The notes beneath the pieces are model-generated. The model had not been told where the DNA came from. It worked only from the letters and a program-made list of their open reading frames with translations, and did no database searches. From an uncultured Lachnospiraceae bacterium (GTDB lineage Bacteria > Bacillota > Clostridia > Lachnospirales > Lachnospiraceae), in assembly GCA_910586125.1 (NCBI GenBank), contig CAJUHP010000005.1, positions 1 to 64,000 on the forward strand: a stretch of DNA of 64,000 nucleotides, read 5' to 3'. The translations under genes were made by a program, and so were the position numbers. This document shows positions 34,602 to 43,800 of the stretch, one piece after another (position 1 is the first letter of the stretch; the number at the start of each line of letters is the position of its first letter).

Positions 34602-34630
34602 AATCTGCTGGCATCTTCTGCCAGCAGATT
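34602..34630 (-). promoter_or_regulatory. Strong leader hairpin near the 5' end of the loaP transcript
   Basis: A 12-bp perfect stem (AATCTGCTGGCA / TGCCAGCAGATT) with a 5-base loop begins about 20 nt after the expected transcription start. There is no T-run after it on the minus strand, so it is not a plain terminator. A hairpin in the early leader fits a recognition element for LoaP-type antitermination, which acts on leader RNA hairpins in known cases. Confidence 0.5.
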
Positions 34631-34655
34631 TCTTATCCTCTTTCTTGCCTCTGTT

Positions 34656-34684
34656 ATTATATCAGCATTCCTATTGTTACGCAA
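34656..34684 (-). promoter_or_regulatory. Sigma-A type promoter of the loaP-led operon
   Basis: On the minus strand there is a -35 box TTGCGT (34684-34679), a 17-bp spacer and a perfect -10 box TATAAT (34661-34656). It lies 32 bp beyond the stop of the PglF-like gene and gives a leader of about 400 nt before loaP. The unusually long leader suggests regulation at the RNA level. Confidence 0.7.
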
Positions 34685-34715
34685 GTCTTTTCAAAAAAAA
34701 CACGGAAGCGACTTT

Positions 34716-36575
34716 TCATCCATTCTTCCTAGCCACATAAGTCGGAACAATCTCTTTCACCTTATCCTTAATCTGATCCGAATCCAAATTGGCAACCACC
34801 ATCAGTTCTTCCAACTGTCTGGCAAACATTTCCTCATCAAACTCTATCGGCCTTCCAATATGGATCAGCTTATTTGGTGTTTCCTTCATTCCCTCCTCAG
34901 CCATAAGCAGCTCCTCATAGAGCTTCTCGCCAGGCCGCAGTCCCGTAAATTGAATATCAATGTCCTCAAAAGGCCGGTACCCGGACAAACGAATCAAATT
35001 TTTTGCCAGATCTAGAATCTTTACCGGTTCGCCCATATCCAGAATAAAAATCTCTCCGCCTTTGGCCAGCACTCCTGCCTGCAATACCAAAGATACTGCC
35101 TCCGGAATCGTCATAAAATAACGGATGATATCCGGATGTGTCACGGTCACAGGTCCCCCCTCCTCGATTTGCTTTTTAAACAGAGGGATCACGCTGCCAT
35201 TGCTTCCCAGCACGTTTCCAAAGCGCACCGCCACAAACTCTGTATCGCTGCGCATATTCATCATCTGAATAATCATTTCACAGATCCGTTTGGAAGCCCC
35301 CATGATATTCGTGGGATTCACCGCCTTGTCGGTCGAGATCAAAACAAAGCGCTTCGTTCCGTATTTCACCGCCGCCTTGGCCGTCTTATAAGTGCCGAAC
35401 ACATTATTTTTAATGGCTTCGTTCGGGCTGTCCTCCATCAGCGGCACGTGCTTATGCGCCGCCGCATGGTATACGATCTCCGGGCGATAACGATCAAAAA
35501 TCGTCTCCATCCGATGGGTATTGCGCACGGACGCAATCAAGACTACCAAATCCAGCTCCGGATGCTTTCTGCGCAGTTCCTGCTGTATCTCGTAGGCATT
35601 ATTTTCATAAATATCCACAATCACCAGGCGCCTCGGACCATGAGCCGCAATTTGCCGGCATAATTCACTTCCAATCGATCCGCCGCCGCCCGTTACCATA
35701 ATCACTCTTCCATTCACATAATCCATGATGGAAGTCAAATCTACCCGAATCGGCTCCCGCCCCAAAAGATCTTCGATCTCCACATTCCGCAAACGGCTGA
35801 CATTGACCTCACCGTTCACCAATTGATACATGCCCGGCAGCAGTTTAATCTCGCAGCCGGTCGCCTGGCAGATCTGCAGAATCTCTCGGCGCTCCTGTGC
35901 CGAGATTGACGGCATCGCCACAATAATCTCATTGATATCGAATTTCCGCACCATCTCCGGGATATCCTTCCGGCTTCCAACAATCTCAATCCCGCGAAAA
36001 TAACTGCCCACTTTCATTGGATCGTCGTCAATAATACAGCAGACCTTTTTCTGCAGATAGGTGCAGGAAGTCATCTCCCGAACCAGCACACTCCCTGCAT
36101 CCCCAGCTCCTATCACCATCACGCGGTGAACCGCTGTCTTCTGCTTCTGCCTGCCGCTGTTTAAATTTCGCAGAAACCGATACACAAAGCGGCTTCCTAA
36201 CACCAAAACAGTCAGGCAGATATAATAGACAAAATGATAACTAATCGGCACTCTGTACGACATTAGGCTCATGCCGCCAATCTGCGCCACAGCGGACACC
36301 ATACAGGCTACAATAATATTTTCCAGTTCGTTGACACTGGCATATTGCCATAGACTGTTGTACAGACGCATTATGATAAAAATCAGTATAGTGACAAGCA
36401 CATTGATCAGAAAATATTCCTTAACAGAATTCAGATAGCTCGCTTCAATATTATTTATACGAAAATCAAAACGCGCCAGCAAGCCCAGAGCGCTAGCCAA
36501 AAATACTGCCATCACATCGTAGGAAATGAGAGCAATTTTTTTTATCAATAATTGAAAACTTGTCCGATTATTCAC
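34716..36575 (-). CDS. Polysaccharide biosynthesis protein, UDP-GlcNAc 4,6-dehydratase (PglF/CapD-like)
   Basis: The 619-residue membrane protein has four N-terminal helices (about residues 12-130), a first Rossmann-like domain with GAGDAG (156-161) and a catalytic SDR domain with TGGGGSIG (295-302). STDKAVNPTNIMGASKR follows, where Met replaces the usual active-site Tyr, as in PglF-type enzymes. It makes UDP-4-keto-6-deoxy-GlcNAc for a bacillosamine-like sugar. The start is a GTG with AGAGG 8 bases upstream. It precedes the loaP promoter and is probably the last gene of the upstream unit. It is distinct from the PseB-like dehydratase at 20793. Confidence 0.9.
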   Translation of the reverse strand: MNNRTSFQLLIKKIALISYDVMAVFLASALGLLARFDFRINNIEASYLNSVKEYFLINVLVTILIFIIMRLYNSLWQYASVNELENIIVACMVSAVAQIGGMSLMSYRVPISYHFVYYICLTVLVLGSRFVYRFLRNLNSGRQKQKTAVHRVMVIGAGDAGSVLVREMTSCTYLQKKVCCIIDDDPMKVGSYFRGIEIVGSRKDIPEMVRKFDINEIIVAMPSISAQERREILQICQATGCEIKLLPGMYQLVNGEVNVSRLRNVEIEDLLGREPIRVDLTSIMDYVNGRVIMVTGGGGSIGSELCRQIAAHGPRRLVIVDIYENNAYEIQQELRRKHPELDLVVLIASVRNTHRMETIFDRYRPEIVYHAAAHKHVPLMEDSPNEAIKNNVFGTYKTAKAAVKYGTKRFVLISTDKAVNPTNIMGASKRICEMIIQMMNMRSDTEFVAVRFGNVLGSNGSVIPLFKKQIEEGGPVTVTHPDIIRYFMTIPEAVSLVLQAGVLAKGGEIFILDMGEPVKILDLAKNLIRLSGYRPFEDIDIQFTGLRPGEKLYEELLMAEEGMKETPNKLIHIGRPIEFDEEMFARQLEELMVVANLDSDQIKDKVKEIVPTYVARKNG

Positions 36576-36653
36576 GATTGCAACCTCTTATCATTTTGTA
36601 TCTCGTACGCATATCTGCCTTATTATACATCATATCCAAAAAAAATGATAGTC

Positions 36654-37679
36654 CTATTTTTTTCTTTTCTGTTGACCTTCTCTTTGACGCCACCAACAAT
36701 ACGGCTTCCAAAAAATGCTTATCAGATATAACTCCCAATCGCCGAATCCTTTTCTTCTCTTTGCAAATCGTACAAAGGCATTTGCCTCTTCTTTTATGGC
36801 ATATTGCTCTTCCAAAGGCAAACGAAAGTAAATTCCATATATTGTATCCCGGAAAAAATCACCCGCACATTTTTGTATCATCTTTTTATGTTCTTTTGAA
36901 ACATGGCACGTCTTACTCCACTCTACTATCCCTTGGCAAGTCTTCTGATAACCCCAAAAATTTTTTCTTCCTCTAGTACTTGTCATAGTCGAACCAAGAC
37001 GGCAGCGATGACAGCACAGAACTTCCGGTAAAACATGTACTTTCTGGCAGTTCATAAAGACTAAAAAAGAATATTGTTCGTCCTCATGAATTATCCCTTC
37101 TGGAAACCAAATATCATTTTCTATCAAAACTTCTCGCGTAATCAATTGTAGCCATACCGAACAGCTATATTCTTTGTTTTGCCTCAATTCATGAAAAATA
37201 TCTATGCCATGATATAACTTTTGAGGATATTCCTTCTTTCTTTTAAATTCATTCTCACTTTCCTTTGCAGTTATATTTCCTCTGCTGACAAGATCAAATT
37301 TCGTTTCCCCCTCAAATAATACAAGATCAGAATGATACTCTTCAGCAGTTTGCCACATTTTTTCCAACGCATGATCTAGAAGATAATCATCACTATCAAG
37401 AAAATAAACATATTTTCCCTTTGCTATCTTCAATCCCTGGTTTCTGGCTTTTCCCTGTCCTTGATTGTCCTGTTTGATAATTGTTACATTCTTATGCGTA
37501 AAAGAAAAATTTTCTGCAATTTCAATGCTTGTATCCGTAGACCCATCATCAATCAGTATCACTTCAAAGTTCTGAAAGGTCTGTCGAGACAGGCTATTCA
37601 GGCATTCTTGAAAATACTTTTTTACATTATAGAACGGAATAATGACAGAAATAGCAAATTCATTATCCTTCATATTCAT
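36654..37679 (-). CDS. Family 2 glycosyltransferase
   Basis: The 341-residue GT-A enzyme opens with VIIPFYNVKKYFQECLNSL and has the metal-binding YFLDSDDYL at about 92-100, then the acceptor-side IIHEDEQYSFLVFM. It adds one sugar to the lipid-linked repeat unit in the cytoplasm; the sugar is unknown. It is AT-rich like its neighbours and overlaps the Wzy-like gene by 17 bp. Confidence 0.88.
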   Translation of the reverse strand: MNMKDNEFAISVIIPFYNVKKYFQECLNSLSRQTFQNFEVILIDDGSTDTSIEIAENFSFTHKNVTIIKQDNQGQGKARNQGLKIAKGKYVYFLDSDDYLLDHALEKMWQTAEEYHSDLVLFEGETKFDLVSRGNITAKESENEFKRKKEYPQKLYHGIDIFHELRQNKEYSCSVWLQLITREVLIENDIWFPEGIIHEDEQYSFLVFMNCQKVHVLPEVLCCHRCRLGSTMTSTRGRKNFWGYQKTCQGIVEWSKTCHVSKEHKKMIQKCAGDFFRDTIYGIYFRLPLEEQYAIKEEANAFVRFAKRRKGFGDWELYLISIFWKPYCWWRQREGQQKRKK

Positions 37680-39279
37680 CTATGTTCCCTTCTACTTCTG
37701 ATTTCTTTATCGTCTCAGTATCAACCCAATTGGGACTTAGTCCGAATATTTTGATTCTTTTCTGTTTCTTCATTGTTTTTGAATCTCTTATTGCGACTGA
37801 TAACGTACCAACGGAAAGCCAGAAAGGTAACACCAGTACATTTTGAATATAAATAAACTGAACTTCTGTCAACACTGTAACCATAAATCCCACCTGGAAA
37901 ACAAAAAACAGAAGTCCTTCCTTACTTTTCTTTGTATTTAAATAAGGGTACATAAATATATCAACAATTATTACCATAAATAAAATTGCATATAAAAGCA
38001 TACTGAATAGACCATAGGTATACCCATATTGCAATAAATTATTATGCGCACTGGGAAAATCTCTTCCCCCAATCACCAAGTTGAAATGTTCATGCCCTTC
38101 CCAACTTAGCTCTTTCAGATAACCTCTCCAGACGGTATCCCTTCCGCCAAATGTCTTCCAGTCATCTTTAAAAATTCTGGTCAGAGTAAAACTGTCTTCC
38201 CACCATTTTTTTTCTTCCAAACTTTCAGCCTCAGTAGAATTTTCATTGCTATCTATTGGCAAGTCAGAAAAAAGAATTGGATTGGATATGGATAAAAGAT
38301 ACTGATTCGTCCATCTGCTGACACCTTCTGTCAATGGAGGCTTATACATATCATCTTCCAAAATCAGAGGAGTTCCAAATTTATAAGGTATTGTTTTTAG
38401 CCCCCAATAAGTGGCAGGAAAAATAATGACTGCCGTCAACATTCCCAACAAGATTATAAAGCCAGTGCTTTTAATCGCTTTCTTAATTTTTTGCGTATAA
38501 CATAGGCTCCAAAAAAGCCATGCTACCAGCATAACAAAAAAAGCAATTAAAGAAGTTCGAGCCTGAGATAGATATAAAAATGTTCCTGCAATTCCCAGTA
38601 AAATCCCATTGCCCAACAACCTGCATAAAATAAACTTATCGTGGGTTTTACTCCACATTTTTTCCAGCCGATCAATCCGATAAATTTCCACACATAAAAT
38701 CAGGATCATAAACATCCCTAAATAGTTGGGATTTGTATACATTCCTAAATAGCGAAATTCATCATAAATTGGCCTATACAAAAAACAGAATACCGCCGTA
38801 ATCGAAAAGGCCCACTGCACACCTGAACAAAAGACATTCCAAAATCGCTTTCGAGATGCTAGGCTGGCTCCCCCAATCATCCCACACAACAGCATTCCGC
38901 CATAAATAAGACCCACATATTCCAGATCCTTTGGCTGTCTCATCTCTTCCAAAAACAAATATATACAAAATGAAACGGCCGGTAGCAAGAGCCACCAACG
39001 CCACCGGATTTTCGGAATATTTTTTCCTTCGTTGGTGGCATAAGATAATATAAACCATAAAATCAAAAAAGCCTCCTGGACAAAAGCCATTCTGTCCTGT
39101 ACCCATTCAGCATAATTCGACTGAATAAGCGGAGATGACAAAAAAATCCAGGTAAACCCAATCACAGCCAACCAGCGCCTGCAAAAACCAGGCCACCACC
39201 CACATAGAATATGCCACGGAAAAAATAGTATCTTAAATATCCAATCAGATATCGTATAGGATTTTTCTTCTCTACTCAT
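37663..39279 (-). CDS. O-antigen ligase/polymerase-domain membrane protein (Wzy-like)
   Basis: The protein of about 538 residues has roughly 12 membrane helices and a long extracytoplasmic loop (about residues 305-405), rich in Glu, Asp and Trp, with SAHNNLLQYGYTYG after it. That His/Asn segment is typical of the WaaL/Wzy (O-antigen ligase) superfamily. It may polymerise repeat units or ligate finished glycan. A second, unrelated Wzy-like gene lies at 23469, so two glycans or separate ligase and polymerase roles are possible. I prefer the ATG at 39279 (AGGTGA upstream) over a TTG at 39288. Confidence 0.8.
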   Translation of the reverse strand: MSREEKSYTISDWIFKILFFPWHILCGWWPGFCRRWLAVIGFTWIFLSSPLIQSNYAEWVQDRMAFVQEAFLILWFILSYATNEGKNIPKIRWRWWLLLPAVSFCIYLFLEEMRQPKDLEYVGLIYGGMLLCGMIGGASLASRKRFWNVFCSGVQWAFSITAVFCFLYRPIYDEFRYLGMYTNPNYLGMFMILILCVEIYRIDRLEKMWSKTHDKFILCRLLGNGILLGIAGTFLYLSQARTSLIAFFVMLVAWLFWSLCYTQKIKKAIKSTGFIILLGMLTAVIIFPATYWGLKTIPYKFGTPLILEDDMYKPPLTEGVSRWTNQYLLSISNPILFSDLPIDSNENSTEAESLEEKKWWEDSFTLTRIFKDDWKTFGGRDTVWRGYLKELSWEGHEHFNLVIGGRDFPSAHNNLLQYGYTYGLFSMLLYAILFMVIIVDIFMYPYLNTKKSKEGLLFFVFQVGFMVTVLTEVQFIYIQNVLVLPFWLSVGTLSVAIRDSKTMKKQKRIKIFGLSPNWVDTETIKKSEVEGNIDEYEG

Positions 39280-40057
39280 CAAATACAATCACCTTTTCTA
39301 TCCCATAATATTCCGATGATAAATCGGAAAATGAACTCCAATAGCTTCCAATAAGCTTTTCTGTTCCTGCCAGACACAAAAGATCCACCAAGGCAGCTTT
39401 CATTCCTTCTTCGCTGTCACGCTCACATTTTTTATTTTCCTGCATATAAATCCGGCTACCGAATCTTTTACGCAGCGCTTCCGATTCTATGTCTGAGTCC
39501 GTTGCCAAAAAAAAGTTGGTGTTTGGTTCACCGTATATCTCCTTTTTCATCTGCGCAATAAATCCGTCTGTTGAACTTCCCTGGATCGCTTGCTTATTAT
39601 CTGTTCTTCGGACGTGTACGCCAACCACCCGCCCCTTCCAGTTCCTTTTCTGTTCGTCTATCCGCTTACATATCTCCTTTGTTGGAATAAAAAGTTTTGA
39701 ATAATTTTCTGTTCGATAAAACTGATATCCTGTATGAATATATATTCTCTTTTTTTGACGAAAAAGATCTTTCGATATTCCGTGATTATCCTCATTTAAA
39801 CGTCCCACTGCTTCTTCATTCAAGTAAAGATTAGAAAAATACCTCTGTAGTTTATACCGCCGAGCTGTTTTTCCTTTATTTTCTATTACATGAACCGAAG
39901 ATGGTATAATAAATAATTTACCAAAGGGACAATTCAACTCCGCCTTTGCCGTCCAGATTACTGTCAACTCCTGCCCCAAATCCAAGGCCAGATGATACGC
40001 AGAATTAATCGCCCGCATTCGATTGCATAAGCCGCCTATAGGTTCTATAAATATCAT
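39272..40057 (-). CDS. Fucosyltransferase-like glycosyltransferase (HxRRxD motif)
   Basis: The 261-residue GT-B protein has the donor-loop start EPIGGLCNRMRAINSAY (about 5-21) and HVRRTDN at 148-154, the signature region of alpha-1,6-/O-fucosyltransferases (GT23/NodZ-like). A late SSFSDLSSEYYG segment also fits. GDP-fucose is the usual donor, but no fucose synthesis gene is present in this window, so donor and acceptor are unknown. Overlaps by 4 bp and 8 bp with its neighbours show tight coupling. Confidence 0.75.
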   Translation of the reverse strand: MIFIEPIGGLCNRMRAINSAYHLALDLGQELTVIWTAKAELNCPFGKLFIIPSSVHVIENKGKTARRYKLQRYFSNLYLNEEAVGRLNEDNHGISKDLFRQKKRIYIHTGYQFYRTENYSKLFIPTKEICKRIDEQKRNWKGRVVGVHVRRTDNKQAIQGSSTDGFIAQMKKEIYGEPNTNFFLATDSDIESEALRKRFGSRIYMQENKKCERDSEEGMKAALVDLLCLAGTEKLIGSYWSSFSDLSSEYYGIEKVIVFDE

Positions 40058-40977
40058 TTATTTTCTCCGTAAATACCTAAATCCCAGAAATATGCATATG
40101 CAAACGGCTTTTGGGCAAGAAGTAAAACCCCAGCCAGGCCGCTTGTCCTTCCGGCGATCAAATACTGGCATCTGGCCAGCAGTGCCATAGAAATAATATA
40201 TTCCTGCGCAATCTGTTTTCTTGCGTCCTGCTCACACAGTTCAGACAGATAATGTTCTCCTGTATGCGAAAATAGTCTTTTTTGATACATCATGACACAG
40301 TCTTGGCCAAAATACTCCCTCATTTTCTCTGCTGCCAGACTATCCTCTGTCGCAAGAAATATTTTTCGGCAATGCTTTTTTCTCATTATTTCTTCCGTTT
40401 TCTTTATTACATCTGATATGCCTGGCTGTACTGGATGCCCTTTCGGCTGCAGATTTTTATAATCGGTTCCTCTATACAATATCCCCAGAACCGGTATATT
40501 CTGTTCAAAAAGAGAGTCCGCTGCTTCTTCTATTTTTTTCTGGAATGAAGATTTCATCGAAAAGCTGCCTTTCAACACCTTTTTCCAGAAATATTGCTGA
40601 TACCGTCCATACAAGAAAGAAAAAGAATCTCTTGGCCTGATACATATATCCTGTTCCTGTAATTCCCTTTTCTCCTTTTTACCTGTTATCCGCTCGCAAA
40701 CCGGCTGGCCTGACGGATTCTGCGGAATAAAAAACTGAAACAATAACCGGTCTCCTTCGCAAACCAGGCAGCTTCCGCTTTGTTTTGCCATTCCTGCCGC
40801 CCCTAAATAAACTAACAAATCGCTGAAGATACCAGTATTTTCATTTTGTCTCAAAAAAGTATATGTTACCGGCAAAAAATTCTTCTTTATTCGCTGCAAT
40901 TCAAAAAAGAATTGAAGATCGCCCCTCATTCCCTGCAAGGGATGTTTTATTTTCTCATTGATGAACTGCTTCAACAT
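40054..40977 (-). CDS. Putative GT-B glycosyltransferase, fucosyltransferase-like C-terminus
   Basis: The protein of about 307 residues has a divergent N-terminus. Its C-terminal half resembles the preceding enzyme type: ILYRGTDYKNL at about 169-178 replaces the HxRxxD motif, then KIFLATEDSLAAEKM and RTSGLAGVLLLAQKPF. This suggests a diverged O-fucosyltransferase-like fold with a different donor. The start is probably the ATG at 40977 (GGAGA 7 bases upstream) inside the end of the ABC transporter gene. The function is inferred only from the fold-level pattern. Confidence 0.6.
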   Translation of the reverse strand: MLKQFINEKIKHPLQGMRGDLQFFFELQRIKKNFLPVTYTFLRQNENTGIFSDLLVYLGAAGMAKQSGSCLVCEGDRLLFQFFIPQNPSGQPVCERITGKKEKRELQEQDICIRPRDSFSFLYGRYQQYFWKKVLKGSFSMKSSFQKKIEEAADSLFEQNIPVLGILYRGTDYKNLQPKGHPVQPGISDVIKKTEEIMRKKHCRKIFLATEDSLAAEKMREYFGQDCVMMYQKRLFSHTGEHYLSELCEQDARKQIAQEYIISMALLARCQYLIAGRTSGLAGVLLLAQKPFAYAYFWDLGIYGENK

Positions 40978-42709
40978 GTCCATTCTCCACGCGATAAATC
41001 ACTTCACACCCTTCTAATGTATTTAAACGATGTGCAATCATGACAATGGTTCTTCCTACGCGAAGCGACTGAATTGCCTGAATAATCGCTTTCTCTGTAT
41101 CATGATCCAGCGCCGATGTGGCTTCGTCAAAAATAAGGATTTGCGGGTTTCTATATAACGCCCTGGCGATTCCAATACGCTGCCGCTGTCCGCCTGATAT
41201 GCGGATTCCCCTCTCTCCGATTACCGTATCTAGCCCGTTTGGCTGCTCATCAATAAATGTCTGTAACTGCGCTTCTTCTACTGTTCTTAAAAGCTGTTCC
41301 TCGTCAATTTTTTCATCTTCTACGCCAAATGCAATATTTCTGCGAATGGTATCGTCCAACATCATAACCATTTGGGGAATATAGGCCGTTCTTTCCAGAA
41401 ATTCCGAATACACTAGGCTGAGCTCTGTCTGTTTCCAGAAAACGTTTCCTGTTTCTGGCTGTAGCAATCCCAGCAGAATATCTACCAACGTACTTTTTCC
41501 AGAACCAGACGGCCCTACAATTCCCACACAGCTTCCAGACGGAATAGTAAGATTAATGTGATTTAAAATCACTTTCTGAGTTTTGGGATACCGATAGACC
41601 ACATCTTTCATCTCGATTGTGTTATCTTCTATTCTGTTATCTGCCCTTGGCAGCGGCCGGCATAGGCATTCTCCCCCTTCTTCTCTTCGGCACAGCGATT
41701 CCTCCATAGCTGAGTTATATTCCATCTGCATCAAAAACGGTTCATAATAGGCTATAATATTTTGGCGGCTATTAATGGAATTAATAAGCGGCATACTACG
41801 TACCATTATGGTAACAAACAGCAAAAGTTTTGGAAGTAAACTGCTTAAACTGGCAGCATTTTCTGCTGCATAGAGCAGATACAAAAACACCAAAATAATT
41901 CCCACCGTCTCAATCATAGGTTTCACAACGGAAGATAACAAATTGCCTATCCGCCGGGCCTGCATATTTTTTTTTGCGCTGTCCGAATACTTCACCCAAA
42001 AAAAACGTTCGCTTTTACTGATTTTTATCTCTTTCATCGCCAGAATCGCCTGTTGGATATACTGAATCGCTTTTGCGCCTGTCTCCTGTTCCTTTCGTCC
42101 GGCCCGATTCAAAATCTTACGAAGACTAAACTTACTGAGCAGCAAAACCAGTCCAATGATTCCTATCCCCGTCAAGGCAACCACGGCATCCGTTAGAAGC
42201 AGAACACAAAAAAGTCCTGCCACCATTATGATTTCCGAACACATCTGCAGCAAAGCCAACAAAAGAGCATACATTTGATTTACATCTGTCGTAATGATAC
42301 GAATAATTGTAGCGCTGTCTGCATGCAGATAATATTCATAAGGTTTTTGAATATAAACGGCAAACAGCCGTTTCATTGTTGTACATTGGTTGTTAGCTAT
42401 AAACGTATTTATTGTAAATTCCTGTAAAACCTGATAGACTCCCTTTATCAGATACAAACCAATCAATACCATGATAACCGACGGTATATTCTCCGATACA
42501 TTGTGAATGCCAAGAAAAGAAAAGATAGATAATAACCACCCATAGTCTGCCAACGCCGTAGGAGAAATAAATAAAGTTACGACAGGGATCAACATAGAGA
42601 GACTGATTGTCTCAAATAAAGTCCCAACCGTCATCATTCCGATTAATAGACCAATTTTTCCCTTTTGCCGCCTATCCAGCAAATCATTTAATTTATGAAT
42701 CACCTGCAT
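40955..42709 (-). CDS. ABC transporter, fused permease and ATPase (PglK/MsbA-like)
   Basis: The 584-residue half-transporter has six membrane helices in the first 340 residues. An ATPase domain follows with Walker A GPSGSGKST, the signature ISGGQRQRIGIARAL and Walker B LIFDEATSALD. PglK-type proteins flip lipid-linked oligosaccharides at the cost of ATP. Lying among glycosyltransferases, it is the likely flippase for this half of the locus, parallel to the Wzx-like protein at 21839. A peptide or lipid exporter is the alternative. Confidence 0.9.
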   Translation of the reverse strand: MQVIHKLNDLLDRRQKGKIGLLIGMMTVGTLFETISLSMLIPVVTLFISPTALADYGWLLSIFSFLGIHNVSENIPSVIMVLIGLYLIKGVYQVLQEFTINTFIANNQCTTMKRLFAVYIQKPYEYYLHADSATIIRIITTDVNQMYALLLALLQMCSEIIMVAGLFCVLLLTDAVVALTGIGIIGLVLLLSKFSLRKILNRAGRKEQETGAKAIQYIQQAILAMKEIKISKSERFFWVKYSDSAKKNMQARRIGNLLSSVVKPMIETVGIILVFLYLLYAAENAASLSSLLPKLLLFVTIMVRSMPLINSINSRQNIIAYYEPFLMQMEYNSAMEESLCRREEGGECLCRPLPRADNRIEDNTIEMKDVVYRYPKTQKVILNHINLTIPSGSCVGIVGPSGSGKSTLVDILLGLLQPETGNVFWKQTELSLVYSEFLERTAYIPQMVMMLDDTIRRNIAFGVEDEKIDEEQLLRTVEEAQLQTFIDEQPNGLDTVIGERGIRISGGQRQRIGIARALYRNPQILIFDEATSALDHDTEKAIIQAIQSLRVGRTIVMIAHRLNTLEGCEVIYRVENGHVEAVHQ

Positions 42710-42777
42710 CTGTTTTCCTCTGGGTCTGTTTTGTCTGCTCCCATTTTAATCTTGAAATAACCTGCCGTCAAGTAAAT

Positions 42778-43779
42778 TCAGACAAGCAGCCGGGCCAACG
42801 CAATCCATCGATAAGAATTCCTCCTAAAAATGGGCGTTGTCTTCCACAAATAAATTCCATTATTTTTCAAATGTTTATTCTGAATAATAATATTTGTCAA
42901 TAATCTTTGGGCCGTAATACTCCATGCTTCCCTCTCCGTATCCGGCATTCCTTTTTCAATAGATTCCAAAATTCTCGATAATTCTCTGTATTCCGCTTCC
43001 TGCAGTACCTTTTCTTCTTCCAGCAGAGAAAGAAAAAGCTGCCGGTCTCTCGCAGTCAGCTTCACCTTAAAATGATCTAATACCTTTTCTCGTATCTGTG
43101 CAATAATTGCATTTTTCTTGTCCGCATTCTCTTTCTTTGCTCTGGCAGTGATACTTTCATGGCCAGTTCGATACCAGGCTAACTTTTTTTGAATTCTAAC
43201 AATAGATGTATAATAAAGACATTGACAGAAAAAATCATAATCTTCCGCCATAAAATATTCTGGATTATACCGGATATGCTGCTCTCGCACCAAGTCCATA
43301 TCCACCATAGCAGTGCTGTTTACGAGCGGCGAACAATATAGACAATCATAGTTTCGGCACACCATCTGCTTTAACTGCCGGGAACCCTTTTTTACCTCTC
43401 CGTCGATCAGGTAATCGACGCCCCCTCCCATCACTTGATACTCCGAATGCCGCTGCAAGAAACGAACACTCCGCTCCAATCGCCTGGGATGAGACACATC
43501 ATCCGCATCCAGAAATGCAATATATTTTCCTCTGGCCAATTCCAGCCCTCTGTTTCTGGTATAAGGAATCCCCCGATTCCCATCATTCTGATAAAAACGA
43601 ATCCTTCTGTCCGAATACGCACGGATCTTCTCGGCGCTGCCATCCGTAGAGCCGTCATCGATCAGCAGCAGTTCCCAATTCTTATAAGTCTGTGCCAAGA
43701 CACTGTCCATACATGACTCAATATATTTTTCTGCATTATATACCGGCACAAAAACCGTCACAAGCGCTTCTGAATTCAT
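42778..43779 (-). CDS. Family 2 glycosyltransferase
   Basis: The 333-residue GT-A enzyme has VFVPVYNAEKYIESCMDSVL, IDDGSTDGS and AFLDADDVSHPRRLE (metal site near residue 95), then NPEYFMAEDYDFFCQ with the probable catalytic Glu/Asp. It adds one sugar to the growing lipid-linked chain. The C-terminal 90 residues are helical and Arg/Lys-rich, as in membrane-associated GT2 enzymes. It lies 68 bp upstream of the ABC transporter gene. Confidence 0.88.
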   Translation of the reverse strand: MNSEALVTVFVPVYNAEKYIESCMDSVLAQTYKNWELLLIDDGSTDGSAEKIRAYSDRRIRFYQNDGNRGIPYTRNRGLELARGKYIAFLDADDVSHPRRLERSVRFLQRHSEYQVMGGGVDYLIDGEVKKGSRQLKQMVCRNYDCLYCSPLVNSTAMVDMDLVREQHIRYNPEYFMAEDYDFFCQCLYYTSIVRIQKKLAWYRTGHESITARAKKENADKKNAIIAQIREKVLDHFKVKLTARDRQLFLSLLEEEKVLQEAEYRELSRILESIEKGMPDTEREAWSITAQRLLTNIIIQNKHLKNNGIYLWKTTPIFRRNSYRWIALARLLV

Positions 43780-43800
43780 ATTCTCTGCTCTCTTTCCCGC

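Noticed and set aside
34691..34698. A/T homopolymers of about eight bases at several places.
   Set aside because: Common in Clostridia and not placed at gene starts in a way that suggests a switch.
35155..35160. Short C runs of six (also near 601, 17715 and 57325).
   Set aside because: Too short to suggest slippage; within the normal range for coding DNA.
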